64,000 nt of DNA from Paradesertivirga superstes (GTDB taxonomy: Bacteria > Bacteroidota > Bacteroidia > Sphingobacteriales > Sphingobacteriaceae), in NCBI RefSeq assembly GCF_037622515.1, contig NZ_JBBJCN010000006.1, positions 1 through 64,000 on the forward strand, given 5' to 3'. A program made the translations under genes and the position numbers. Each line of letters begins with the position of its first letter. The stretch's first letter is position 1. The notes beneath the pieces were generated by a model that saw only the letters and a program-made list of their open reading frames with translations, had not been told where the DNA came from and searched no databases. Of the stretch, positions 1-13,000 are shown piece after piece.

Positions 1-1004
1 TTTAAACTTTGGTTTAGGATAAGTACTTTGGTATTGGAAAATGGTTTACCGATAGGAACGGTAGACTCGTATTTGATGCCAGGTTCCACAACATACAGAA
101 GCTTACCAATCGTAGTTTCTGTCGGGCCGTAATGGTTCACTATCTTACATGTTGCATCCGATGAACGTATTTCTTCAATTACTTTCTCCGATAATTCTTC
201 CCCGCCAAATATCAGTAGCTTAGCTGGCAACAATAGTCTGTCATCCAGATTCAATGCTCTCCAATGCGATGGAACAATTTTCAAGCATTCGATTGAATGT
301 TGATGGAAATACCTATGAAGATAATCAGAATTATTTACGGAATTTTTGCTGAACAGGTGCAATGTACCCCCCGAAGCTAAAGCTCCATAAATTACCGTAT
401 TTCCTAGATCTGTTGCAATCGAAGATACAAGAGCAAAGGTTTGACATTGATCTATTTGTATCTTCCTGATGAGCCCATTAACATAATCAACAAGGTTGCG
501 ATGTTCCACCATTACTCCTTTAGGAGTACCAGTAGATCCCGATGTATAAATAATATAGGCTAACTGATCAGCTTTCACCTCCGGGATAAACGTATCTTCA
601 GATTCATTCAGGTTTTCAAATACCGATTCAATCTCAATAATATTCCTGCCTTCTACAACCGGTATATCGCCCCCCCTCTGTCTGCTGCTCACTATTGCTT
701 CAGCGTTGGTATCATTTAGCATAAAGCTAATTCTTTCCGCAGGAAAATCTGTCTCAACAGGTACATATGCACATCCTGCTTTCATGATACCGATCATTCC
801 GACAAGCATGTTAATGCTGCGTTCTATATACAGGGGCACCAGCACATCTTTAGGCGCTTTATACGTCTGAAGATATTTAGCCAGTCGGTTCGAACGCTTA
901 TTTAATTCCTGATAAGTAATCTTTTCGTTCTCAAAAACTACAGCTATATTCTCAGGAGTTTTTAATACCTGTTCTTCAAATAAATCTATAAAACTCTTAT
1001 CCAT
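1..1004 (-). CDS. NRPS-C, N-terminal part (Asp-type adenylation domain), runs off the left edge
   Basis: This is the start of a third NRPS protein, of which 334 codons are visible. It opens directly with an adenylation (A) domain and has no condensation domain of its own. Visible motifs are LTYxEL-like A1/A2 (ITYQELNKRSNRLA), the A3 loop YTSGSTGTPKG, the A4 region with ATDLGNT, and A5 NHYGPTETT. By hand alignment to the GrsA pocket the code is D-L-T-K-I-G-H-I-G, which is the aspartate type. The start ATG (complement of 1002-1004) follows the TAA of the upstream NRPS by two bases (TAATAATG), so translation is probably coupled. The missing condensation step is supplied by the lone C domain at the end of NRPS-B, making this a module split over two proteins. 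The carrier protein, later modules and probably the terminal thioesterase should lie left of position 1. Confidence 0.93.
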   Translation of the reverse strand, partial: MDKSFIDLFEEQVLKTPENIAVVFENEKITYQELNKRSNRLAKYLQTYKAPKDVLVPLYIERSINMLVGMIGIMKAGCAYVPVETDFPAERISFMLNDTNAEAIVSSRQRGGDIPVVEGRNIIEIESVFENLNESEDTFIPEVKADQLAYIIYTSGSTGTPKGVMVEHRNLVDYVNGLIRKIQIDQCQTFALVSSIATDLGNTVIYGALASGGTLHLFSKNSVNNSDYLHRYFHQHSIECLKIVPSHWRALNLDDRLLLPAKLLIFGGEELSEKVIEEIRSSDATCKIVNHYGPTETTIGKLLYVVEPGIKYESTVPIGKPFSNTKVLILNQSL

Positions 1005-1006
1005 TA

Positions 1007-4000
1007 TTACTGTTGCATATTATTAAATTCATTTAACAACTGTTGTTCTTCCTCTTCTGTCAGCATTTGTAATGAATCTATAATTTGGTTTGGATTTTTT
1101 ACCACAGCTTTTAAAAGCTCGTTAAAATGTCCTGCCATTCTATCAATTGTATCCTTTCTAAAAAGATCTGTATTATATACGATGAGGATGTGCAATCCTT
1201 TAGAAGTTAAAGATACGTGAAAAGTAATATCCACTTTTGATATTTTTATATCGAAAGCTTCATTTGATAATTCAACTTCACCGAATTTGAGAGCAGATGC
1301 TTCTGGAGTATTGAGAAGTACCAGCATGACCTGGAATAAAGGGGACCTTGAAGGGTCTCTTTCCTTTACAACTTCTTCAACAACTTTCTCAAAGGGTACA
1401 TCCTGATATTCATAAGCTTCAAGCATCGTTGTTTTTACCTGCTTTAAAAGTTGTAAAAATTCGAGGCTTTCATCTACCTGATTGCGAAGAGCCAGGGTAT
1501 TTACAAAAAAACCAACTAAGCCTTCGAGTTCCTGCTGAGGTCTGTTTGCAATAGAAGCACCTACACAAATATCCTGTTCTCCACTATATTTATTTAATAA
1601 TACATTGAAGGTTGCCAGCAAGGTCATGTATAAAGTAACTCCTTCTTGCTTGCTTAGTTCATTTAATTGATCAGCTAATTCTTTATCAATCAGCAAACTA
1701 ACAGAAGCGCCATTAAGAGTTTTTATGGCAGGCCTGTTAAAATCCGTTGGTAGTTGAAGAGGTAATACGCCATCCAGTTTTCTTCTCCAGTATTCTTTCT
1801 TCTTGTCTAATAGATCATCACTTATAAATTGCCGTTGCCAGATAGCAAAATCTGCGTATTGTATAGGCAAATGAGGCAAATCAGGACTGCGTTTTTCAAT
1901 GAACGAACTGTAAAGTTCTACAACTTCTTTAACAATAATCGGCAGCGACCAGGCGTCAGAGGCAATATGATGAAGAGTAACTACCAGTATGTAGTCTCCG
2001 GCATCAATCTTAATCAGATGGGCACGCAACATATAATCTGAAGAAAGATTAAAGGGTTCATGAATCAGATCGTCGATGAATACCTTTAATCCTTGCGCAT
2101 CTTTACGAAACTTTGAACCATCTGCAAGTAGCATCGTCCATTCGTCTGTTGATTTTACAGCCTGAAAAGGTTTTCCGTCAGTCTCATAAAACACCGATCT
2201 AAGTACTTCATGACGTTTTAAAATTTCTCTGATTGAATAGTCTAAGGCGTTCGTATCTAACTCCCCCTTAAGTCTTAAAACAGTAGGCTGATTATATTGC
2301 ACACTACCTTCGAGCCTGTCGATGAACCACAAACGTTCCTGACTGAAAGACAAAGGAATTTTTGAAGGTCGGGGACCTGCTTCAACTGGCGGAGTATTAA
2401 GGCCTTTACTCTCTTCCAGGTGACTGGCTAATTGGGCAACAGTGGGGAAAATGAACAGGTCTTTTATCCCCGCATCCGAATCCAGCTCGCGTCTTATGGA
2501 AGACATCGCCCGCATAGCAAGAAGCGAGTGACCACCCAGTTGAAAGAAATTATCATGTATCCCTATCTGTTCAACACCCAGCAACTTTTGCCAGATTTCC
2601 GCCAGCTTTTGCTCAGTTTGATTTCTTGGAGCAGTATATTCATTTCCGGTCTGACCATGCAAGTCTGGCTCAGGTAATGCTTTTTTGTCAATCTTTCCGT
2701 TGGAAGTTAGCGGCAATTTGTCCAGCTCTACCCAGATAGCCGGTATCATGTATTCAGGCAGTTTCTCCTGAAGGTAAGCTTGAATGACATTCTTATCAAA
2801 TTCACCATCCGAAACTATGTAAGCCGTCAGGCGCTGGTTTCCGCTGCCATCTTTCAGAGCTAGTATAACTGATTGTTTTACCTCCTGCAGCTCATTGAGA
2901 ACACTTTCAATCTCTCCAAGCTCAATGCGGTAGCCTCTTACCTTTACCTGGTCGTCTATTCGTCCAAGATATTCGAGATTTCCGTCGGGCAGCCAGCGGC
3001 CAAGGTCACCGGTTTTATACATTTTGGCGTCCGGTTCTCCCCTGAACGGGTTGGCTATAAACTTCTCGGCAGTCAGATCAGGCCGATTAAAGTAACCGCC
3101 CGACAGGCCTGCGCCACTCAGACAAATTTCACCGGTTATTCCAACTGGGCACAAACTTTTATCGTCCTGTAAAATATAAACCTGTGTATCAGTAATGGGT
3201 TTTCCTATGAGCACGGGCTTGTCTTTCGTCAAACGATATACTGTACTGTAAGTAGTATCCTCTGTTGGCCCGTACAAATTCCTCACTTCTATGCGCTCCG
3301 TATCCAGGTTTTGAACCACAAATAAGGGAATCGGCTCGCCCGCCATGTTTAATACACTTAGATGGCTCAGATCTGCTTGTTCTGCTAAAAGTTCAACTAT
3401 TACCGACGGTACGGTATTTACAAGCACGTCTGAATCTTCAGGCAAGTATCGACTTATAGACAACCCGCTTTCCAGTATCCTGAAACATTTACCCGTACTA
3501 AGCGGATAAAAAATCTCAAATACAGACAAGTCAAAACAAATAGAGGTAGTTGCATAAACTATCTCGAACCTACTGGCAGAAAACTCGCTCTGACACCAGT
3601 ATATAAAAGAACAAACATTCTTATGCCGGATTATTACTCCTTTGGGTCTGCCGGTTGATCCTGATGTATAAATAACATATGCCGGATCATCAGCCTGTAT
3701 TGTATTTTCCGGGTTAGCTGCAGGCATGCTCTTGATCGCTTCCTCGTCGGCACCATCAAGCTCAATAACATGAATCTCATCGGTATTAAGTATTTTCGAT
3801 CTGCCCGCCCGGCTGCTAACTACAAGCGTTGCTCCGCTGTCCTTAAGCATGTAAGTGATCCGTTCTTGCGGGTAAGCCGGATCAACAGGTACATAAGCTC
3901 CCCCCGCTTTTAGTATTGCGAGAATTCCGGTAATCATTTCGGCACCTCGTTCTATACACAGGGGCACCATAGAGCCCGCTTTAACCCCCTTGCTTTGCAG

Positions 4001-7000
4001 GTAATGCGCCAAACGGTTTGATCGCTCATTAAGTTCTGAATAGGTCAAACGGGTATCTTCAAATATTAAAGCTATAGAAGACGGTGCTTTTTCCATTTGA
4101 GACTCTACCAATGCAACCAGGTTAATATCATTTTCATATACTCCCCCGGCATTATTAAAACTATGCAGTAACTCATGTTTTTCTGAGGGTGTGAGAAGAG
4201 TGAGCTGAGACAGGGATTGAGCCGGCGTTTTTACTATCGAAGTCAACAACTCTTTAAAATGCGCCAGCATACGTTTTATAGTGCTTTCTTCAAAAAGTTC
4301 GATGTTATATTGTATCGATCCGCTTAAACTCTTAGCGGTTTCCACAAACGTAAAGGTTAAATCAAATTTAGCTACAGTACTTGCCGGAGTGCCGGGCTTT
4401 AATGAGACGTCTTTTAATCGGAGTTCGGGTACGTCGGGAGTATTTTGCAAGATAAACAATACCTGGAACAAGGGGCTTCTATTCAACTCACGCTCCTTAA
4501 CTACCGCATCCACGACTTTCTCAAAAGGGACTTCCTGATGGGCGTAAGCCTCAAGCGTGGTAGTTTTTACTGCCTGCAGTAGCTGTACAAATGTTAAGTC
4601 GCCTGTTACTTCTGTTCTCAGGGCCAGTGTGTTGACAAAAAATCCAATAAGATTTTCCAGTTCGTGCTGCGTGCGGTTTGCTATCGGCGTACCAACACAA
4701 ATATCCTGCTGTCCGGTATACCGGTAAAGCAGTACTTTAAACACAGACAGTAAAGTCATAAATATTGTGGATCCCTGTTCCTGGCTCAAAGCCTGCAGGT
4801 TTCCGACTAGCTCCTGATCTAAATTAAACTCAACTGAAGCACCTTTGTATGTTTGAACATCCGGCCGGGAATGGTCGGTGGGGAGTTGTAATGTACCTAC
4901 TTCATTCAGTTTTTCTCTCCAATATGCCAGTTTTTTATCCAGTACATTTCCCTCAAGCTGTGTCCGCTGCCAAATTGCATAATCGGCATACTGTATCGGC
5001 AGGTTTGACAAACGGTCTTTGCGGTTTTCTGCATACGCCTCATACAATTCAACAATTTCGTTAACAAGGATCGATGCTGACCAGCCATCCGAAGCAATGT
5101 GATGTAATGTTACAATAAGAAAATACTCCTCTGAAGTTAAATTGATAAGTTCGGCACGTATCATATGATCCTCAGACAGATCGAATGGTTCTTTTATCAA
5201 TTGTGCAATATAAGTTTCCAGATCTCCGCACTTATTGCCGTCTGTAAGCTTCAAAGTCCAGCTATCCGGTTCCAGGATATATTGATAACCCACTCCATTC
5301 TCTTCATTTATAACTGTCCTTAATACTTCATGCCTGTTTATTACTTTCTGCAAGGCATTTTGTAAAGCTTCAGTGTTTAAATTACCGGTAAGATTTAATA
5401 CAACAGGTATATGATAATGTGCACTACCCTCCATCTGGTCTATAAACCATAGCCGATCCTGACTAAAAGATAAAGGAATATTTTCCGGTCGGGGATAAAC
5501 TGAACTGATCGGCGGAAGAACGGCAGCTTCCGGCTGGATTTCAATTTGCGCCGCCAGTAATGCTATCGTGGGACAATTAAAAATTTCACTTATCGCGATT
5601 TCTGTTCCCAGTTGTTTGCGTATGGCAGATATTAACCGAATCGCTAATAATGAATGCCCTCCCAGTTCAAAGAAGTCGTCACGAATGCCGATCTGTTTTA
5701 CATCAAGTACTTCCTGCCATATTTCAGTTAAAGCTTTCTGTATTTCTGTCTCGGGGGCAGTATATCCCTGACTTAACTGTTCACTTATATTTGGTTCGGG
5801 AAGAGCCTTTTTATCGGTCTTTCCGTTTGCCGTAAGCGGAATCTGATCAAGTTCTACCCATTGCGCAGGAATCATATAATCCGGCAATCTATCTGTCAGG
5901 TACCTTTGCAGAGCTTCTTTATCAAAATCTTTTCCGGGCACCACATATCCTACCAGGGTTTTACTTTCAGTACTATCAGCTCTGGCTATTACCACTGCCT
6001 GATTCAGCATACCACTCTCAAGTATTACACTCTCGATTTCGCCGGGTTCTACCCGATAACCGCGAATCTTTACCTGTTCATCAGTTCGGCCCAGGTATTC
6101 AATGTTACCATCAGGCAACCACCGCCCAAGATCGCCGGTTTTGTATACTATCGAACTTGTTCCATTAAGCAGTGGATTTGAAATGAATTTCTCTGCTGTA
6201 AGCTGCGGCCGATTTAGGTATCCTCTCGCTAATCCTGCTCCACCCAGAAAAATCTCTCCGGGCACTCCTACAGGCACTACCTGCCGGGCCTCGTTAAAAA
6301 TATAAACTTCCCTGTTGGATAAAGGCTTCCCGATTGGAATTGAACGTAATCCTTCCAATTTGTTTATCTCATAGGTTAATGAGAAAGTGGTATTCTCAGT
6401 GGGGCCATAGCCATTTACCAAACGGATTTCCGGATATAGTTCACGAAACTTTCCAATATGTTGCTCTGATAATTTTTCACCCCCTACCAGGATAGTCTGG
6501 AGTCCGTCAAATAGCTTAATATCAGTATCGACCAACTGATTGAACCAGCTTGATGTAAACCACATCATCGTTACACCCTGATTTCTAATTATGCCACTGA
6601 GCTTATTGCTATCCAACAATTCAGCCTCGCTGCATACTATCAGCCTTCCGCCGTTCAGCAGCATGCTCCAGTATTCAAACGTAGTGGCATCGAACGAAGG
6701 CGACCCGGTTACTAAAAGTCTGTCGCTTTCTGTAAGGTTGACGTAATCTACTCCTTTTACCAAACTCACCACGTTGCCGTGCTCTACCATAACGCCCTTG
6801 GGTTTACCTGTAGAACCCGAAGTGTATATTACGTAAGCCAAATTATTAGGAGTAATATTCCTCTGAGGACTAAGTGAAGGCTGTGATAGAATTGATATCT
6901 GATCCTTTCCATCTATTTCTATCAAGTCAAGGCCTGTTGTATAAGCCAACTTTAATTTATTGGCCTTTGATATCAGTGCTATTTTTGCGCCCGTATCTTC

Positions 7001-10000
7001 CAGCATAAAGCGAATCCGGTCTGCGGGGTAGCCGGCATCCACCGGTACATACGCTGCTCCGGCTTTTAATATCCCCAGAATACCAATCATTAAATCTGCA
7101 CTACGGTCAACACAAACCAGTACGAGCTCTTCTGACCTTACATTTTTGCTGTGTAAATAATGTGCAACGCGATTAGCCCGCTCGTTCAGCTCCTTATAGG
7201 TAATCTCCTCCTGGCCGAATATTAAAGCTATTTCATTCGGTGTTTTGCTTGTCTGTTCTTCAAAAACCGCTGCAATGGTCTGTTTAGAATAATCATTTCC
7301 ATTAATATTGAAGCTCCCGATCTGAGCCTGCTCAGCCTTACTAATTATCGGCAGCAAACCTATCTTAGTTTCGGGTGAACTCACAATCGATTCGAGCAAG
7401 ATTTTATAATGACTCAACATCCGCTCAATTGTGGACCTTTTATACAGGTCGTTTTTAAATTCCCACCTGACATTCAGCCCGTTTTCCGATTCTGCTAAAT
7501 TGATTGTAAAATCGAACTGCGTAGTGGTATGTTCGAAAGCCTCGGATGATATAATCAAATCTTCCAGCCGAAGTTCGGGTACATCAGGGGTATTTTGAAG
7601 AACAAACATGATTTGAAACAAGGCGTTTTTGCCAGCATCTCTTGTAGTAACTACTGCATCAACTACTTTTTCAAACGGAACATCCTGATTGTCAAATGCA
7701 TCAATAGTTGTCGTTCGTACATCCTGCAAGAAGCTGGTGAATGATTCTTCGCCTCGAACTTCAGATCGTAAAGCCAAAGTATTCACAAAAAAACCGATTA
7801 GATTTTCGACTTCGAGCTGTGTTCTTCCTGCAATAGGGGTACCTATACAAATATCTGACTGCCCGGTGTATTTATACATTAACACTTTGAAGGCAGATAA
7901 TAAAGTCATGAATAATGTCGCACCTTGTTTCTGACTAAGTGACTCCAGCTCCTTTAACAACCCTATATCCAGCCGGACATTAACAACATCACTATGAACA
8001 CTTTTTACTAAAGGTCTGTCATAGTCTGATGGCAATTGCAATGGTGATACATCCTTCAGTTTTTCTATCCAGTAAGCAAGTTTCTTGTCAAATAAATCGC
8101 CTTGAAAATAATTTCGCTGCCAGATTGCATAATCAGTATATTGGATAGCTAAAGCTGGCAATTGTGGGTCTCTGTTGGAAGTATAGGCTGCATAGAGTTC
8201 TACAACCTCCTTAACCAATACAGAAGTAGACCAGCCATCGGAAGCGATATGGTGCATTGTGGCCACCAATATATGATCCTCTTCTTCAACTTCAATTAGC
8301 TGGGCACGAAGCATGTAATCTCCTGCCAGATCGAACGGAGCGATAATTAAATTTTGTATCAATAGATGTAAATCTATATCTCCATTTTTTATGTCTTCCT
8401 TATCTATGATTTGCAGAGCCCAATTGTCTGCCTTCTGGAGGTATTGGTGACCTTCGCCATTGTGTTCTCTGATAACTGTACGAAGAATTTCGTGGCGGTT
8501 TATTATTGTTAGCAATGCGTAGTTTAAAGCCTCACGATTCAACCGTCCCTTCAATCGCAATACGGCCGGCATCTGATACTGTATACTCCCCTCTAACTGA
8601 TCGATAAACCATAACCGCTCCTGGCTGAACGATAATGGAATATGTTCAGGCCGGGGCATTACAGTGATTGAAGGCAGGGACGCCCCCAGACCTAATGTCC
8701 GCAAATGTTCCGCCAACTCCGAAATCGTAGGGTAGGAAAATAAGTCGCGGATCATCAACTCAACATTCAACTCTTTGCGTATCATAGAAATGACCCGCAC
8801 GGCCAATAAAGAATGACCGCCTAATTCGAAGAAGTTCTCGTTTATGCCGGCTTGTTCTATGTTGAGTAAACTCTTCCAAATGTCAGAAATAGATTTTTCC
8901 ACCTCATTTCTGGGAGCCTGGTAATCAGTTCTGCTGCCTGTACCTTTGTTTTCTATTGAACTCAGAAATTTTCTATCAATCTTGCCATTGCGATTCAAGG
9001 GCATTTTTTGAATAGCGACAAATTTTGACGGAACCATGTATTCCGGCAGCTTTTCGAGCATCAGGTTCCTGATGTCTTTTTGTAACTGAGAACAGATATC
9101 GTTAAACATGGGGATATTTGTAAACCGCCTGCCGTCCGGTACTGCACTGTTTTCATTGTAAACTTGCTCGATAAATCGATCTGAAGGTGATTTCTCCATT
9201 AAAATATTGAGTTTTAATGGATCTTTGTCGAGAAAAAGCTTGTAGCTGTATCCTTTTCGTTCTACAGTGCTGATCATTTTATTCACTTCATCCAATTCAC
9301 CCACATCATGAAGCACCGCCAAAAGTTGGCCTACATTATTTACTGAACCATCTTTTAATATTCTGAGCAACTCACCTTCCCGCTGTAACCTCGGATTAGG
9401 AACATCTCTGACGGCGATAACAGGAACTTCTTTTTCAAGCTGAGCGATAATTTTTGCGCTTCCTTCTATCGGGTTCCAAATTTGCCAATCTGGTTTAAAT
9501 ACTTCTTTTTCCAGTCCTACGTAAATAACCACCGTATACCGGTATGCGCTTAGTTCATTTACATACGAACCGTGTTTCCAAACAATCTCTACATGAGTAA
9601 TTTGCGGGTATTTCCTCTGCAATCCGTAAAAATATCCGGGAGAGAAACAAAGTTCCTCTTCATTGAGCATGTCTTGTTCCAGCGACCAGTTAAACTCGGG
9701 CAGAGTTACGAAATCCGGAAATTTTTCTAATTTCAGCCGGGCTTTGAACAATTTTAAAGTCCGTAAATCCCGCACATCTCCGATAACAATACGCCCGTTG
9801 TTTCCTAGAATCGAAATACCATTCTCTATAACTTTACTTAGATAATCTTCACCCGGAAAGTATTGTATAATCGAGTTTAATATTATGGTATCAATCTCTT
9901 CGGCATCGTTTACTGTAACTTCATGAGCTGCAGCGACCTGTAATTCCGTTGGCCCATAATCGCGCAATCCAAGATTTATCCGGTTTCGGATCAGGTTAAT

Positions 10001-13000
10001 TGATGCCTTTGAAAAGTCCGTTCCAATATATCTATCAATCTTGCCGGCAAGCTGATAATATATTAAGCCACTTCCGGATCCAATCTCCAATACATGCCCT
10101 ACCCGGTCCGAAAAAATTACATGTATGATATCCGTCAGCCATTCCCGCATGTGTTCAGCAGGAATAGGATCACGCGTAAAGCTATCGTTCCAGCCCAAAA
10201 TGTTAAATTCAGGACTTTCTATGTTTTCATCTGCTGTTACATATTCATTTTCATGAATCACTTTCCAGCTCGCTACCTGTTCATCGTAAAGTTGAGCTTC
10301 TTTAACTTTGACAGCGAAATGGTTTGGCAGATAGTAGACGACAAGCCGGTTGTTCCGCGTATCTTTATCTTCTTTTACGACAACGCAGCTGTTATCAACT
10401 GAGGTAAGTGCGTTTAGCACACTTTCTATCTCTCCCGTTTCAATACGGTAACCGTGTATTTTTACCTGATCGTCCATCCGGCCGAGATATTCCAGGTTTC
10501 CGTCTGGCAACCATCTTCCCAAATCCCCTGTTTTGTACAGCCGCGATGCAGGAAAAGCAGAAGTTGGGTTTTCTACAAATTTTTCCGCGGTCAATTCCGG
10601 CTGATTCAAATACCCACGGCTAACTTGTATTCCTCCTATATAAATTTCACCAGGTATACCGATAGGGCAAACGGAGAAGTTTTTATCCAATACGTAAACA
10701 GAAACATTTCTCAGCGGCTTTCCAATCGGAACAGATGTGGCATTTTTTAGCGAATTGGTCTCCGCTTTATATTCAGCAACCGAAATAGCGGTTTCCGTAG
10801 GCCCGTATTTATTATAAAAATCTGCGGTACCTTCCCATTTGTTTACTAATTCACGTCTGCACAGATCACCGCCTGCAACAACTCTTCTTAACTGACCACA
10901 CTTTTGAGGAATTAGGTTTTCAAGGAAAAAAGGTGTTGAGTGAAGGTGTGTAACTCCCGCATCATTTAAAAACACTGAAAACTGGTCGGGGTTAAGTTGT
11001 AAGCCCTCTTCAAAAAGAACTAAAGAAGCCCCATTTGATAACGCTAAAAATATCTGTTCAACAGAAGCATCGAAGCAATAATTAGAAAATTGCAGTATAC
11101 GGTCGGTACTATCGATTTCAAAGTATTTGGTCTGAGCTGCTATATAATTTGATACGGACCTATGTTCTATTAAAACGCCCTTCGGTTTACCGGTCGAGCC
11201 GGATGTATAGATTGCATATGCTAACTGATCGTGGTTTATCGTGAGCGGCAAATTTGTATTATGCTGAGCATCTATCAGTTCTTTATCAGCACCGTCTAAA
11301 AATATAATTCTGATTCCTGAAAGCTCAACCAGGTTTTCGCCCGCGCTTGAACTGCTCACTATCAGGTTTGCTTTAGTATCTTCAAGTACAAAACCTATCC
11401 TGTCTCTTGGGTACGAAGGATCAATTGGCACATAAGCGCCCGCAGCCTTAAGTATACCTAATATACCGATGATCATTTCGGTTGAGCGCCCGACACAAAT
11501 TGGTACAAGCGTTTCTTTCTGAACTCCTAGGGTTATTAAGAAACGAGCAAGCTGATTAGCTTTTTCGTTTAATGACTTGTAGGTTACTGTTTGTTTTCCA
11601 AAAATAAGTGCAATTGCGTCGGGTGTGGCCTTTACTTGCTTTTCAAACAAACTGATCAAGGTTTCGCCTGAAGGCTGCGCCAATAAATCAGAATTAGAAA
11701 AAGAAGCAAGTTGACGCTCTTCTTCTTCAGTAGTTAAAAGTAATAAGTCGATTTTTTTATCCGGGTTCTCCAGTACCGAACCAAGCAGCTGCATGTAATG
11801 CCCGATCATGCGCTGTATTGTCTCCGGATAAAACAGGTCGGCACAATATTCTACCAAACATTCTATGCCATCAGCAGTTGATTTTACACTAAAACTGATA
11901 TCAAACCGGGAGGTGATATGGTCATAATTTTCAACCGCAAGTTCTACATCGTCTAAAACTATTTGTGGTATGTCTGGAGTATTCTGAACAATAAAAGTAA
12001 CCTGAACCAGGGGAGTTCTGCTTAAATCTCTTTCGTGAACAACTGCATCAACAACTTTTTCAAATGGCACTTCCTGATGGGTATAAGCATCCAAAGTCGT
12101 CGCTTTTACTGTCTTAAGAAATTCTGAAAATGCGGTTTCGCCGTAAACCTGACTGCGCATTGCAAGGGTATTCACAAAAAAGCCAATTAATCCCTCCATT
12201 TCATAGTGTTGCCTTCCGGCTATGCCCGTTCCAACACAAATATCATTCTGGCCCGTGTACCTGTGTAATAACACCTTAAAAATAGCCAGCAAAGTCATGT
12301 AAAGAGTTGTTCCCTGTGATTGATTCAGCTCATTTATTTTTTCTGATACGTCCTGAGAAATCTTAAATCCGGCACTCGCCCCTTTTGTGCTCTGAACGAC
12401 CGGACGTATAAAATCTGTGGGAAGATTTAATGTTGCAGTTCCGTCTAATTGCTTCTTCCAATAATCAAGCTTTTTGTCTAAAACCTCACCCTGTAAATAA
12501 GATCGTTGCCAAATTGCATAGTCGGCATACTGAAGTGGCAAAGGCTGTAAAGTCGGGATTGATCCTTTCTGGTATGAAGCATAAAGCTCAACCATCTCTT
12601 TGACCAAAATTGATCTTGACCAGCCGTCTGACGAGATATGATGCAAGGTAATCACCAAAAGGTATTCCCGTTCGCCCGATAGTATCAGGTGGGCCCGAAG
12701 CATAAAATCTTTTGAAAGATCAAACGGTGCTTGAATGAGATTTTGAATAAATTCTTTTAACTCATTATGCTCAGAATAAACGCTTCCATCTATAACCTCT
12801 AACTTCCATCGGTTTATTTCCCCTGGCTGCTGATAAGGCTGGCCATTTTTTTGAATAATTACAGACCTGAGGACTTCATGGCGGTTTACGATATCATTCA
12901 ATGCATTATTCAGGGCATCAATATTTAAGTCACCTTTGATTTTTAATACCGATGGCATGTGGTATTGCCGACTTCCCTCCAGTTGATCAATAAACCACAG

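Noticed and set aside
1005..1010. Sequencing frameshift splitting one NRPS into two proteins
   Set aside because: Possible, but both proteins end and start cleanly at a domain boundary with TAATAATG, which is a normal coupled arrangement. Kept as a caveat in the findings.
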